A stretch of DNA of 53,513 bases from Polymorphobacter sp. (lineage in GTDB: Bacteria > Pseudomonadota > Alphaproteobacteria > Sphingomonadales > Sphingomonadaceae). The notes beneath the pieces were generated by a model that saw only the letters and a program-made list of their open reading frames with translations, did no database searches and was not told the DNA's origin. The position numbers and the translations under genes were made by a program. The stretch lies in NCBI RefSeq assembly GCF_025362435.1, contig NZ_JANYGL010000091.1:1-53513 (forward strand). Reading direction: 5' to 3'. Below are positions 37,825-47,455 of this stretch, one piece after another; the stretch's first letter is position 1; each line of letters begins with the position of its first letter.

Positions 37825-38736
37825 ATGACCCTCTACCTCCCTATCGCCGAGCTGTCGGTCAACTGGATCGTCATCGTCGGGCTCGGCGCACTGGTCGGGT
37901 TTCTGTCGGGGATGTTCGGGGTCGGCGGCGGGTTCCTGACGACGCCACTGCTGATCTTCTACGGCATTCCGCCCGCGGTTGCGGTGGCGTCGTCGGCGAC
38001 GCAGATCACCGGGTCGAGCGTCTCGGGCGCGCTCGCTTATTGGCGGCGCGGCGGTGTCGATTTCAAGATGGGCGGCGTGCTCGTCGCGGGCGGTTTCATC
38101 GGCGCCGCGCTCGGGTCGGTGCTGTTCCGCTGGCTGCAGCAGCTCGGCCAGATCGATGTCACGATCAATCTCGTCTACGTCCTCCTGCTCGGCACCGTCG
38201 GCGGATTGATGCTGCGCGAGTCACTAGCGACGATGCGGCGGACCGCGCGCGGCGTGGTCCCTGCGCGTCATCGCCACAACCCGTTCATCGCCGCGCTGCC
38301 GTGGAAGATGCGCTTCTACAAGTCGGGGCTGTACATCTCGCCGCTCGCCCCGCTCGCGCTCGGCGCGATCGTCGGCATCCTGACCGTCAGCCTCGGCGTC
38401 GGCGGCGGGTTCATCATGGTCCCGGCGATGATCTATTTGCTCGGCATGTCGACAAACACCGTGCTCGGGACGTCGCTGTTTCAGATCATCTTTGTCACCG
38501 CCGCAACGACGATGCTCCATTCGGTCGAATCGCAGACGGTCGACATCATCCTTGCCGGGCTGCTGCTGATCGGCGGGGTGATCGGGGCGCAGCTCGGGGT
38601 CCGCGCCGCGCAGCGACTGTCGCCGGTGCGGCTGCGGCTGGGGCTGGCGCTGATCCTGCTCGCCGTCGCCATCCGCCTCGCGATCGGGCTGACGCTGCGC
38701 CCCGCCGAGCTATTCTCGATCTTCGGCCCGGCGTGA
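37825..38736 (+). CDS. TSUP-family sulfite/organosulfur exporter (TauE/SafE-like)
   Basis: A 303-residue membrane protein with eight or nine hydrophobic segments. The repeated family motif GMFGVGGGFLTTPLL (about residues 30-44) recurs as SLGVGGGFIMVPAMI in the second half, which is the internal duplication of the TSUP fold. It is paired with a TIGR02186 gene by GTGA overlap, a widely conserved association. Relatives move sulfite, sulfoacetate or taurine-derived anions; the substrate here is unknown. Start ATG at 37825, since homology begins there. Confidence 0.9.
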   Translation: MTLYLPIAELSVNWIVIVGLGALVGFLSGMFGVGGGFLTTPLLIFYGIPPAVAVASSATQITGSSVSGALAYWRRGGVDFKMGGVLVAGGFIGAALGSVLFRWLQQLGQIDVTINLVYVLLLGTVGGLMLRESLATMRRTARGVVPARHRHNPFIAALPWKMRFYKSGLYISPLAPLALGAIVGILTVSLGVGGGFIMVPAMIYLLGMSTNTVLGTSLFQIIFVTAATTMLHSVESQTVDIILAGLLLIGGVIGAQLGVRAAQRLSPVRLRLGLALILLAVAIRLAIGLTLRPAELFSIFGPA

Positions 38737-39482
38737 AGCGGCTCGGCCTACTGCTTGTGTGGCTGCTAGCAGTCGGCGCGGCCCCGGTGCGGCTGATCAC
38801 CGACATCAGCCAGAACCGCATCGACATCGTCTATACCTTCAAGGGCGCCGAGCTGCTTGTCTTCGGCGCAATCCAGTACCCGCGCGGGTCGGTGCCCGAT
38901 GAGCGCCCGGGCCTCGCGATCGTCGTCCGCGGCCCCGCCGAGCCGATCACGCTGCGCAAGAAAGCGCGCGTCGCCGGTATCTGGATCAACACCGCGAGCG
39001 TCCGCTTCGAGACCGCGCCGGGCTTCTACGCGGTCGCCACGTCGGCCCCGATCAAGACGTTGGTCGACGAGCGCAACGCTGCGATCTGGGAAATCGGGGT
39101 CGACTATCTGCAGCTGTCACCGTCGACCGGCGGCGGCACCGAGGTCGACGAGTTCACCCGCGGGCTGGTCGACCTGCGCCGCCGCACCGGGCTGTGGTCG
39201 GAGCAGGAAGGGCGCGTCGGGATCACCCAGAACATTCTGTACCAAGCACGGATCACGATCCCGGCGGCGGTGCCGGTCGGCGCGTACACCGCCGAGATTT
39301 ACCTGATCCGCCACGGCAAGGTCATCGCGCGATCGGCGACGCCGATCACGATCGACAAGTCGGGGTTCGAGCGCTGGGTCTATGTCGCGGCGCAGACGCA
39401 GGGGCTGGCGTACGGGTTCGTCGCGGTGTGGCTTGCCCTGGTCGCCGGGTGGGTCGCGAGTCTGATTGTCCGGCGGACCTAG
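38733..39482 (+). CDS. TIGR02186-family membrane-anchored protein
   Basis: A 249-residue protein of the uncharacterised TIGR02186 family. It has a signal sequence (residues 1-16, [13 protein letters not shown]), a beta-rich periplasmic body ([44 protein letters not shown]) and one C-terminal transmembrane helix (about 224-245), so it is anchored facing the periplasm. It nearly always follows a TSUP transporter and may help deliver its substrate. GTG start at 38733. Its stop overlaps the convergent kup stop by three bases. Confidence 0.85.
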   Translation: MKRLGLLLVWLLAVGAAPVRLITDISQNRIDIVYTFKGAELLVFGAIQYPRGSVPDERPGLAIVVRGPAEPITLRKKARVAGIWINTASVRFETAPGFYAVATSAPIKTLVDERNAAIWEIGVDYLQLSPSTGGGTEVDEFTRGLVDLRRRTGLWSEQEGRVGITQNILYQARITIPAAVPVGAYTAEIYLIRHGKVIARSATPITIDKSGFERWVYVAAQTQGLAYGFVAVWLALVAGWVASLIVRRT

Positions 39483-41434
39483 ATTTCGACCTGGCTGCCG
39501 AGTTCGACGACGCGGTTGGTCGGCAGCTTGAAGAACTCCATCGCGCTTTCTGAATTGCTCAGCATCCACGCGAAGACCTTCTCTCGCCAGATCGCCATGC
39601 CGGGGCGGTCGCTGGCGAGGAGGGTCTGGCGGGCGAGGAAGAAGCTGGTGTCCATCATCTTGATCTTCGGGCCACAATTTTCGACGAGCTTGAGCGTCGC
39701 TGGAATGTTGATGTCCTGCATGAAGCCGAAGCGCATGATCATCCGGTAGAAGTTCGATCCCAGCGGCCGGACCTCCATCCGATCCTCGTCATCGACGAAC
39801 GGCACCTCGTCGATCACCACTGTCAGGATCAGGACGCGGTCGTGGAGCACCTTGTTGTGCTTGAGGTTGTGGAGCAGCGCGTGCGGCACGCCCTCGGGCG
39901 AACTGGTCATGAACACCGCCGTCCCCTGGACCCGCGTCGCGGCGGTCGCGGCCGATTTGATAAATACCTCGATCGGCATCGCGCTCTCGCGCAGGCGGAG
40001 CATCATCAGGTGACGCCCGCGTGCCCACGTCGTCAGCAGGGTGAAGGTAACCGCGCCGACGAGCAGCGGGAACCAGCCGCCGTCGGGAATCTTGGTCAGG
40101 TTCGACGCGAAATAGCCGCCGTCGATCATCAGCAGCAGGCCGAGGAGCGGCAGCGCATACCAACGCGGCCACCGCCAGATCGTCAGCACGAGGACCGCGA
40201 TCATCATCGTCGTGATCAGCATCGTGCCGGTCACCGCGATGCCATAGGCAGCGGCGAGGTTGTTCGAAGTGCGGAAGCCGAGGACGAGCAGGACGACGAG
40301 GACGAGCAGCGTCCAATTGATCATCGGGATGTAGATCTGCCCTGCCGACGCGGCGCTGGTGTGGATGATCTTGAGCCGCGGCAGGAAGCCGAGCTGGACC
40401 GACTGCTGCGCCACCGAGAACGCGCCCGATATCACCGCCTGGCTGGCGATCACCGTTGCCGCGGTGGCAAGAATGACGAGCGGCAGCCGCGCCCATTCGG
40501 GGGCCATCAGGAAGAATGGGTTCTGCGCCGTCGACGGATCGCGGAGCAGCATCGCGCCCTGCCCGAGATAGCTGAGCATCAGCGCTGGCAGGACGAGGTA
40601 GAGCCACGCCGCCGAGATTGGCCGCCGTCCGAAATGCCCCATGTCGGCGTAGAGCGCCTCCGCGCCGGTCACCGCAAGGACAACCGAGCCGAGCGCGAGA
40701 AAGCCGAGCAGCGGGTCGTGGGCGAAGAACAGCACGGCATAATGCGGCGAGATCGCCAGCAGGATCGTCGGGTTCGCGACAAGCTGGATGATGCCCAGCG
40801 TCGCGATGACGACGAGGTAGACAAGCATGACCGGGCCGAATAGCGCCCCGACCTTGGCGGTGCCGCGCGACTGGAACAGGAACAGCCCGATGAGGATGCC
40901 GATCGACAGCGGCAGGACGACGGGCGACAGGCCGGTCTGGACGACGCTCAGCCCCTCGACCGCCGACAGCACCGAGATCGCCGGGGTGATGATGCAGTCG
41001 CCAAAGAACAATGCCGTCGCCAGCACGCCCAACAGTACAAGGTAGCGCGACCGGCCCGCCCCCGGCGACAGCCGCGAGATCAGCGCGAGCAGCGCCATCG
41101 AACCACCCTCACCGCGATTGTCGGCACGCATGACGATGAAGACGTACTTCACCGTTACGACCATGAAGAAGGTCCAGAAGATCAGCGAGACGACGCCGAA
41201 GATATGAAGGTGGTCGACCGCGAGCGGATGGTGGCCGACGAAGACCTCCTTCATCGCGTAGAGCGGACTCGTCGCGATGTCGCCGAAGACGACCCCGACC
41301 GCACCGACTGCGAGCTTGGTAAAGCTGTCGGGGTGATGATGCGCCTTGTGCTGCCCGCCGGCCGGCGACCCCGCGAGGGCGACGGCAGCAGCGGACGCCG
41401 GGGCGGGAACCGTCGGAGCGGCGACTGCGGTCAT
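39479..41434 (-). CDS. kup: Kup-type potassium uptake transporter
   Basis: Proton-coupled K+ importer of the KUP/HAK family, 651 residues, with 12 hydrophobic segments and a C-terminal soluble domain of about 170 residues. Seen: [22 protein letters not shown] (about residues 42-63), [15 protein letters not shown], and [17 protein letters not shown], all strong Kup signatures. The N-terminal 38 residues are Ala/Pro/His-rich and variable. ATG at 41434. Convergent with the TIGR02186 gene, with their stops overlapping. Confidence 0.95.
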   Translation of the reverse strand: MTAVAAPTVPAPASAAAVALAGSPAGGQHKAHHHPDSFTKLAVGAVGVVFGDIATSPLYAMKEVFVGHHPLAVDHLHIFGVVSLIFWTFFMVVTVKYVFIVMRADNRGEGGSMALLALISRLSPGAGRSRYLVLLGVLATALFFGDCIITPAISVLSAVEGLSVVQTGLSPVVLPLSIGILIGLFLFQSRGTAKVGALFGPVMLVYLVVIATLGIIQLVANPTILLAISPHYAVLFFAHDPLLGFLALGSVVLAVTGAEALYADMGHFGRRPISAAWLYLVLPALMLSYLGQGAMLLRDPSTAQNPFFLMAPEWARLPLVILATAATVIASQAVISGAFSVAQQSVQLGFLPRLKIIHTSAASAGQIYIPMINWTLLVLVVLLVLGFRTSNNLAAAYGIAVTGTMLITTMMIAVLVLTIWRWPRWYALPLLGLLLMIDGGYFASNLTKIPDGGWFPLLVGAVTFTLLTTWARGRHLMMLRLRESAMPIEVFIKSAATAATRVQGTAVFMTSSPEGVPHALLHNLKHNKVLHDRVLILTVVIDEVPFVDDEDRMEVRPLGSNFYRMIMRFGFMQDINIPATLKLVENCGPKIKMMDTSFFLARQTLLASDRPGMAIWREKVFAWMLSNSESAMEFFKLPTNRVVELGSQVEI

Positions 41435-41762
41435 GGTGCGCTATGGAACGGGCGACAGGCCGCGCGGAACGCTAGCCTCGGCAACTGTCGCAGTTCGACT
41501 TCGATCACTTCAAGCAAGCCCATGTGCCGCCGTCCCGAATCCCTCGGGGCAAGCGCGGGCGTTAACACGCACCATGATGCGCTGCAACATCACCGAAATC
41601 GCGATGCCGGAGTGTTGCGCTTTCGCCACCAGCGATCCGCGACCAGCCCGGATCGAGCATAACCATCGACTGGAGCACGATTTCAACGCGACATTCGCGG
41701 ACGCGACTTGCTCCATACGCCGCGCTATAACCTCACGGGACAGCGCCAGAAAGGAAGCCAGA
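41435..41762. other. Gap between kup and ald
   Basis: About 330 bases holding the divergent upstream regions of kup and ald. No gene is supported. AAGGAAG just before 41763 is the ald ribosome site, and a TATAAC some 35 bases upstream could be a -10 element, but no matching -35 is clear. Confidence 0.4.
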
Positions 41763-42860
41763 ATGCACGTCGGTGTGCCCAAGGAGATTAAGATCCATGA
41801 ATATCGCGTCGGCTTGACGCCACCGTCGGTAGCCGAGCTGACCGCCGCCGGACACACAGTAACGGTCGAGACCGGGGTGGGGTCCGGCATCGACTTCACC
41901 GACGGGGATTATGTCGCAGCGGGCGCGGCCGTCGTCGCCACTGCGGCTGAGGTGTTCGCCGCCGCCGACATGATCGTCAAGGTCAAGGAGCCGCAGCTGA
42001 ACGAATGCGCGATGCTTCGCCCTGGGCAGGTGCTGTTCACCTACCTCCACCTCGCCCCCGATCCCGAGCAGGCGAAGGCTCTCATCGCTTCGGGAGCAAC
42101 GTGCATCGCTTATGAAACCGTCACCGACCGTACCGGCGGGCTGCCGCTGCTGCGGCCGATGTCGGAAGTCGCCGGGCGGATGTCGGTCCAGGTCGGCGCA
42201 CATTATCTCGAAAAGGAACAAGGCGGCCGCGGCATCCTCCTCGGCGGCGTTCCCGGAGTCGCACCGGGGCGCGTCGCAATCCTCGGCGGCGGCGTCTCGG
42301 GGGTCAACGCCGCGCAGATGGCGGTCGGCCTGCGCGCCGATGTCACGATCTACGACATCTCGACCGCCCGGCTCGCCGAGATCGACGAGATGTTCGAAGG
42401 CCGGGTCAAGACGGTGTTCAGCTCGAAGGCGGCGATCGAGGCTGCCGTCGCGAGCGCGCACGTCGTCATCGGCGCGGTCCTGATCCCGGGAGCCGCGGCG
42501 CCCAAGCTCGTTACCCGCGACATGCTCAAGCTGATGAAGCGCGGATCGGTCCTCGTCGACATCGCCATCGACCAGGGCGGCTGCTTCGAGACGAGCCACG
42601 CGACGACCCACCAGGATCCGGTCTACGTTGTCGACGGCATCATCCATTATTGCGTCGCCAACATGCCCGGTGCGGTGGCGCGGACGTCGACCTTCGCGCT
42701 TAACAATGCGACGCTCCCGTTCGCGCTGCGGCTGGCGAAACTCGGCGCCGAGCGCGCGATGGCTGCCGACCCGCACCTCGCGGCAGGGCTCAACGTCATG
42801 GCCGGCAAGATCCGCCACGCCGCTGTTGCCGAGGCGCTGGGCATGGAGTTCGTCGCCTGA
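41763..42860 (+). CDS. ald: Alanine dehydrogenase
   Basis: NAD-dependent enzyme interconverting L-alanine and pyruvate plus ammonia, 365 residues. Seen: [20 protein letters not shown] at the N-terminus (substrate site), VKVKEPQ (about 75-81), TYLHLAPD with the catalytic His, the dinucleotide motif [12 protein letters not shown] (about 177-188), and [13 protein letters not shown] with the catalytic Asp and neighbouring residues. AAGGAAG lies six bases before the ATG at 41763. The downstream phosphatase-like gene begins inside its stop codon. Confidence 0.95.
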   Translation: MHVGVPKEIKIHEYRVGLTPPSVAELTAAGHTVTVETGVGSGIDFTDGDYVAAGAAVVATAAEVFAAADMIVKVKEPQLNECAMLRPGQVLFTYLHLAPDPEQAKALIASGATCIAYETVTDRTGGLPLLRPMSEVAGRMSVQVGAHYLEKEQGGRGILLGGVPGVAPGRVAILGGGVSGVNAAQMAVGLRADVTIYDISTARLAEIDEMFEGRVKTVFSSKAAIEAAVASAHVVIGAVLIPGAAAPKLVTRDMLKLMKRGSVLVDIAIDQGGCFETSHATTHQDPVYVVDGIIHYCVANMPGAVARTSTFALNNATLPFALRLAKLGAERAMAADPHLAAGLNVMAGKIRHAAVAEALGMEFVA

Positions 42861-43351
42861 GCGACCCGAAAATCCTCAACTGGCGGCGGCTCGACGACCG
42901 GATCACGACGTCGGGCCAGCCCGACGAGACGGGGCTGGCGGCGATCCGCGACCTTGGCGCCGCGCACGTCGTCAACCTCGCGCTTCATAGCCACGAGAAG
43001 GCGCTGCCGGACGAGGGGGCGAGCGTCGCCGCGCTCGGCATGACCTACACCCACATCCCGGTCGACTCCGACAACCCGACCGAGGACGACTTCGACCGCT
43101 TCTGTGCGGCCATGGTGGCGGCCGATGGCGTGCCGGTCCATGTCCACTGCATCGTCAACGCGCGGGTGACGGCATTCGTCTATCGCTGGCAGCGCGACGT
43201 CCTTGGCGGTGGCGAGGCGGAGGCGCGCGCGATGATGGACTCGGTCTGGCGTCCGGGCGGGGTGTGGGCGCAATTCCTCGGCGACGAAGCCGGGGTGGCG
43301 CGGGCGAGCGCGTTCGCCGGGCGAGATTACGAAGCGCGGCGTCAGAGTTAG
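42857..43351 (+). CDS. Tyrosine-phosphatase-like protein with apparent CTG start
   Basis: A cysteine-phosphatase-like protein of about 164 residues. Homology to the protein tyrosine phosphatase-like/DUF442 group starts at once: [20 protein letters not shown], then NLALHSHEKALPDEG, and VHVHCIVNARVTAF, where Cys and Arg are spaced C-x4-R, not the classic C-x5-R. No ATG, GTG or TTG precedes this region in frame; the codon before SDPK is CTG at 42857, overlapping the ald stop as CTGA. The first ATG (43040) would remove the N-terminal third. A true CTG start, or a mutated ATG rescued by coupling, are both possible. Confidence 0.75.
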   Translation: MSDPKILNWRRLDDRITTSGQPDETGLAAIRDLGAAHVVNLALHSHEKALPDEGASVAALGMTYTHIPVDSDNPTEDDFDRFCAAMVAADGVPVHVHCIVNARVTAFVYRWQRDVLGGGEAEARAMMDSVWRPGGVWAQFLGDEAGVARASAFAGRDYEARRQS

Positions 43352-43421
43352 CGCTCGCTGCGAATAGGCGTCGCTGACGGGTGATCCGTCGCCGGCCATG
43401 AGCCAGTCGCACGCAAATCTT

Positions 43422-43490
43422 TCCCGCGAAGGCGGAGACCCATCACCCCGACCGTATGGGTAACAGGTCCCCGCCTCTGCGGGATGACGG
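43422..43490. repeat. Palindromic repeat, variant copy
   Basis: tcccgcgaaggcggagaccc at the left and gtccccgcctctgcgggatg at the right form an imperfect inverted pair around gacccat / atgggt. Same family as the repeats at 1613 and 5172. Confidence 0.65.
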
Positions 43491-43757
43491 CTTTGTGCTG
43501 GCTAATCCCGCGCTGTCCTACACGTTCCGGAACAGGGTATGATCCCGAGTTCGAGTCGGTTTGTAGCTTGCCCGTGACGCGCTCTTTCTCATTGCTGGAT
43601 TCCTGGCCGCGGACCACCGTCGCCGATATCTGACTTTCGTGAAGTGCGCGCGCTCGCGCCTATCGCGATGCTGAAAAGCTACTCACTTCCTGAACTTGTG
43701 TAACCTTCCGGCTGACTGACGCATGCCACAGCCCGACTGAGCGATGACCGAATCAAC

Positions 43758-43790
43758 GATCGTCATTCCGCCAAGGCGGGATGACGATCA
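43758..43790. repeat. Short palindromic repeat copy
   Basis: gatcgtcattccgcc and ggcgggatgacgatc around a short loop, with one mismatch. Family core shared with 5172-5205. Confidence 0.7.
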
Positions 43791-43957
43791 AAGGTCATCG
43801 TTCTCAAGCTACTGCCACGAACCGACGGGCTGCTGACGTACGCCCATTATAAAGCTGTCCGCGAAGCACGGGCCTCAGAGTGAAACAGCTGCTTATTTCG
43901 TGAACTTCGTGTGACCTTTCGGGGCCGTCAACCGAGCGCCCCCCCGACCAGCCTTGG

Positions 43958-45451
43958 TCAGCCGGCACCCGCCAGCGCCGCCAGTCGTTCGCGGACCGCG
44001 ACAAGATCGGCGACGAAGCGGTCGAACTCGAGCGCCGCCGCTGCCTTGTCCTCGATCCGCAAAAGGAAGCTCGGGTGCACGGTGATCCACGCCTCGCTGC
44101 CGTCGGCAAGGGTCAGCGGGCGGCCGCGCTCGCGCGAGATCGTCACCGCCTTGCCGGTCAGCGACCGTGCTGCAGTCGCCCCGAGTGCGACAGTCACCGC
44201 CGGACGGATCGCGGCGCGCTCGTGGTCGACCCACCAGCGGCACGCATCGATTTCGCTGGTGTCGGGCTTCGAGTGGATCCGCCGCTTGCCGCGCTGCTCG
44301 AACTTGAAGTGCTTGACTGCATTGGTAACATAAGCGCGGGTGCGGTCGATCCCGGCGGCGGCGAGCGCGCGGTCGAACAGCTGCCCCGCCGGCCCGATGA
44401 ATGGCCGTCCGGCGAGGTCCTCGTTGTCGCCGGGCTGCTCGCCGACGAAGACAAGCTGTGCGTCGGCCGGGCCTTCGCCGAACACCGTCTGTGTCGCCGG
44501 GCCGTACAACGGGCAGCGCTTGCACTGCGCCGCGTCGTCGCGCAATTCGGCGAGCGCGTCGGCCGGGCCGCCGTCGCCGGTCCGCACCCACGCCCCCGCT
44601 CCTGCCTGAACCGCGGCATTGCTCATTCCGGCCTTGTCGCCTGCGTCGATCATCATCCGTGTCCTTTCAGCGGCGCCCGCGATCAGTCCCGGGACGAGCG
44701 ACGCCTCGGGCAGGTTGCGCCAATACTTCTTCGGCATTTCGGCGGTCATCGCCTTCACCTTGAGCCGCGCCGGGTTGAAGATGCTGGCGAAGTACGTCCG
44801 CCACGTCTCCTCGAGCGCGTCGCCGTCGGGGGCGTCGGCACGGGTCGCGCCGGGGGTGAAGCTGAGCTCGCCGTCCCAGTGGACGCACTCGTCGGGGGTC
44901 AGGATCGACCAGCGCATGTTGGCGAAGCGCCGGGCGAAGAAGCCGGCGTTCAAGCGGACAATGTGGTGTTCGGGCTCGAACCATGCGGCGAAGCGCTCGC
45001 CTTCGGGGTCGGGAACGTCCCGGAACCGGACGAAGGCGCGCATCTTGTGGACGTCGCGGCGGACCCCCTTGTCGAGGTCGTAGAGCCGCCGCACGAGCGG
45101 GTCGGCGGGATCGTCCAGCAGCTTCGGTCGCGTCCGCAACGTTGTCAGCGCGGTATAGAGCAAGGCGAAGCGCTCGGCGTCACGGTTGCAGATCACCCGG
45201 CTGGCAACCGCGAGGAACTCCTTTGGCACGGTGAACATCGGCGCGTCGCCCGGGGGGAGGACGTCGCCGCCGAGCAGGTCGGTTGCGGTATCGCCGACCT
45301 GCCAGACGATCGTGTCGCCCGCGACCCCGCCCGCCGCGAGCCGCCGCGCCACTGTCCGCCAGCCGTCGATGTCGTCGGGCCGGGCGAGGACCGCGGTCAG
45401 CACGGGGTCGTCGCCCGGAGGTTCGCGGCTCCGCGCCACGACGCGTTCCAT
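43958..45451 (-). CDS. udgX: DUF4130-UdgX fusion, uracil-DNA crosslinking protein
   Basis: A 497-residue two-domain protein. Residues 1 to about 265 are a DUF4130 domain (FALLYTALTTLR, DVHKMRAFVRFR, FFARRFANMRWSILTPDE), of unknown activity. From about 300 there is a UDG-superfamily domain of the UdgX class: Cys pair CKRCPL, FVGEQPGDNEDLAGRPFIGPAG, and the hallmark loop RGKRRIHSKP with H393. In mycobacterial UdgX the matching His attacks the sugar after uracil release and leaves the protein covalently bound to DNA. Fusion to DUF4130 and a neighbouring radical SAM gene form a known but poorly understood pair. ATG at 45451. Confidence 0.92.
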   Translation of the reverse strand: MERVVARSREPPGDDPVLTAVLARPDDIDGWRTVARRLAAGGVAGDTIVWQVGDTATDLLGGDVLPPGDAPMFTVPKEFLAVASRVICNRDAERFALLYTALTTLRTRPKLLDDPADPLVRRLYDLDKGVRRDVHKMRAFVRFRDVPDPEGERFAAWFEPEHHIVRLNAGFFARRFANMRWSILTPDECVHWDGELSFTPGATRADAPDGDALEETWRTYFASIFNPARLKVKAMTAEMPKKYWRNLPEASLVPGLIAGAAERTRMMIDAGDKAGMSNAAVQAGAGAWVRTGDGGPADALAELRDDAAQCKRCPLYGPATQTVFGEGPADAQLVFVGEQPGDNEDLAGRPFIGPAGQLFDRALAAAGIDRTRAYVTNAVKHFKFEQRGKRRIHSKPDTSEIDACRWWVDHERAAIRPAVTVALGATAARSLTGKAVTISRERGRPLTLADGSEAWITVHPSFLLRIEDKAAAALEFDRFVADLVAVRERLAALAGAG

Positions 45452-45546
45452 CCCGTAGCGGTCCTCACCATCACCGCGACGACGCCCGCCGCGGCAAAGC
45501 GTTCCGCGCCGCGCCGTTACTGGATGGGAGACCGAGGGAGTGCGTC

Positions 45547-45771
45547 ATGGTCAGTGCTTTGTTCAACGCCGTCGCCTTCGCCGCGCTAACACTCGGCCTC
45601 GTCCTCGCCGCCGTCCTGTTCACTGGGCTGGCGATCATTGTTGCGGCAAGCGGGTCGCCGCGCCACCGGCGGCGGGGCTCCCGACGGCCCGAGCGCGTCC
45701 TCGCGAGGACGCCACGCTTTGACCTCGCCATCGACCCTAGAACAGCTCGAGCTGCGATCGTTCGGGCTTGA
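45547..45771 (+). CDS. Small single-pass membrane protein (predicted)
   Basis: A predicted 74-residue protein. GGGAG lies seven bases before the ATG at 45547. Residues 5-35 (LFNAVAFAALTLGLVLAAVLFTG) form a strong hydrophobic helix, followed by an Arg-rich tail (PRHRRRGSRRPERV), consistent with an inner-membrane anchor and cytoplasmic tail. It sits antisense between udgX and the radical SAM gene, overlapping the latter's 3' end by 35 bases. No family is recognised. The overlap and short length leave it uncertain. Confidence 0.45.
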   Translation: MVSALFNAVAFAALTLGLVLAAVLFTGLAIIVAASGSPRHRRRGSRRPERVLARTPRFDLAIDPRTARAAIVRA

Positions 45772-46978
45772 CCAAGGTCCGGCGCAGGACCGCGCTCTCG
45801 GCGAGCGCCAGCGGACGCCAGTCGGCAGCAACGACGAACGGGCGAAGCCGCTCGATCGACCGCGTCAGCCGACCGAGATCGTCGAGCCGCAGCCGCCGCT
45901 GCCGCCGCGCGCGCAAGACCGAGTTGACCGTCTTCACCCCCATACCGGGGATTCGCAGCAGCATCTCGCGCGGGGCGCGGTTGATGTCGACCGGAAAGTC
46001 GTCGCGGTGCTTCAGCGCCCATGCCGTCTTGGGATCGATGTCGAGCGGAAGCATGCCGCCGCCGTCGGTCGCGTCCTGTACCTCGCTCGGGGCGAAGCCG
46101 TAGAAGCGCACCAGCCAGTCGGCCTGGTACAGCCGGTGCTCGCGCATCAGCGGCGGACGAACGAGCGGCAGCACCGCGCTGGCGTCGGGGATCGGCGAGA
46201 AGGCGCTGTAGTAGACGCGGCGCAGGCCGAACTTGCTGTACAGCGCCGACGCGCTGGCGACGACGTCGCTGTCGGTCGCGGCATCGGCCCCGACGATCAT
46301 CTGGGTCGACTGGCCGGCGGGGGCGAAGCGCGGGGCCGAGCGGTACTTCGCCCGCGCGTCGCGGTTGTCGTCGATGCCCGCCTTGAGCTCGCGCATCGCC
46401 GTCCGGATGCGCCCCGCGCTCTTTTCGGGAGCGAGTTTGTTCAGCCCGGTCTCGGTCGGCAGCTCGACATTGATCGACAGGCGGTCGGCGTACAGCCCGG
46501 CCTGCTCGATCAGCGCCGGGTCGGCGTCGGGGATCGTCTTGAGGTGAATGTACCCCCGAAAGTCGTGAACCGTCCGCAGCTCCTTGGCGACGCGGACGAG
46601 CTGCTCCATCGTATAGTCGGGCGTCCCGATGATCCCCGACGACAGGAACAGACCCTCGATATAGTTGCGCTTATAGAAAGACAGGGTCAGCCGGACGACC
46701 TCATCGACGGTGAAGCGAGCCCGCCGGACGTTCGACGACTTCCGATTGATGCAATAATGGCAGTCGAAGATGCAACTGTTGGTCAGCAGGATCTTGAGCA
46801 GCGAGATGCACCGCCCGTCGGGCGCATAGCTGTGGCAGATGCCCGACCCCTCGGTCGAACCGATACCCTTGCCCCCGATGCTTGTCCGCTTGACCGTTCC
46901 CGACGACGCACACGACGCATCGTATTTGGCCGCGTCGGCAAGGATCGCCAACTTGGCACGGGTATCGAGATGCGACAT
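45737..46978 (-). CDS. Radical SAM DNA modification/repair protein linked to UdgX (TIGR03916 type)
   Basis: A 413-residue radical S-adenosylmethionine enzyme. The iron-sulfur motif C-x3-C-x2-C is C69-IFD-C73-HY-C76. GICHSYAPDGRCISLLKILLTNSC before it and CINRKSSNVRRARFT after it are hallmarks of the family that neighbours DUF4130-UdgX. Near the C-terminus (about 355-375) a helix-hairpin-helix (LLRIPGMGVKTVNSVLRAR) suggests DNA contact. The reaction is not known; repair or modification of a DNA base or crosslink is an inference. ATG at 46978; a TTG seven codons earlier is the alternative. Same strand as udgX, 285 bases apart. Confidence 0.92.
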   Translation of the reverse strand: MSHLDTRAKLAILADAAKYDASCASSGTVKRTSIGGKGIGSTEGSGICHSYAPDGRCISLLKILLTNSCIFDCHYCINRKSSNVRRARFTVDEVVRLTLSFYKRNYIEGLFLSSGIIGTPDYTMEQLVRVAKELRTVHDFRGYIHLKTIPDADPALIEQAGLYADRLSINVELPTETGLNKLAPEKSAGRIRTAMRELKAGIDDNRDARAKYRSAPRFAPAGQSTQMIVGADAATDSDVVASASALYSKFGLRRVYYSAFSPIPDASAVLPLVRPPLMREHRLYQADWLVRFYGFAPSEVQDATDGGGMLPLDIDPKTAWALKHRDDFPVDINRAPREMLLRIPGMGVKTVNSVLRARRQRRLRLDDLGRLTRSIERLRPFVVAADWRPLALAESAVLRRTLVKPERSQLELF

Positions 46979-47035
46979 TGGTTCACCGTATGTTCGCAAA
47001 GCGCTATGGGCAAGCGCGTTCGTGTCGCAGCCGCT

Positions 47036-47455
47036 TCAGACCAGCAGCAGGGCCAGCGGCATGAGGGTGCCAAGAACGAGCAGCACCAGCGATATCCGCC
47101 GCATCGACCGGATCGACAGGGCGATGGCGACTCCGAGCAGGGTCGAGGCGATCCAGGCGATCGACATGATGCCAACGAAGACCTTGAGTGCGAATGGGTC
47201 GTGCTTGGGGGCGGCCGGTTCGGCATGCGGCGCGCGCGGACGCTCTCCCGGAGGTCGCGGCGGGGGTGGTTGCGGCGTCTCCTGGTCCTTGTGGACACTA
47301 GCGATCCACTCCATCCATGCCGGCGCGCCCCTGGCCTCGTTGAGCCTGAAGGTCTGGAGCGCGCCGCTGACCGAGAACAGCAGGATCGCGGGGGCGAAGA
47401 ACACGCCGAGATAATGGTGGATCTGGCGCAGGCGGCGGTTGGTCGCGGGCTTCAT
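47036..47455 (-). CDS. PepSY-like small membrane protein
   Basis: A 139-residue membrane protein with an N-terminal transmembrane segment (IHHYLGVFFAPAILLFSVSGALQTF, residues 12-36) whose IHxxxG and SGALQTF features are typical of PepSY_TM-type proteins. It then has a Pro-rich linker (about 60-80) and two further hydrophobic helices near the C-terminus. Possibly involved in metal or heme handling in the membrane; this is a guess from the family. Its ATG overlaps the stop of the DUF2306 gene as ATGA. Confidence 0.75.
   Translation of the reverse strand: MKPATNRRLRQIHHYLGVFFAPAILLFSVSGALQTFRLNEARGAPAWMEWIASVHKDQETPQPPPPRPPGERPRAPHAEPAAPKHDPFALKVFVGIMSIAWIASTLLGVAIALSIRSMRRISLVLLVLGTLMPLALLLV

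Larger units (their letters stand above)
43352..43957. other. Repeat-rich gap between the phosphatase-like gene and udgX
   Basis: About 600 bases without a supported gene. It holds two palindromic repeats (separate entries) and two imperfect copies of a roughly 27-base direct repeat, at 43685-43711 (ttcctgaacttgtgtaacct core) and 43895-43921 (ttcgtgaacttcgtgtgacc core). The second copy lies just downstream of the udgX stop. Confidence 0.5.
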
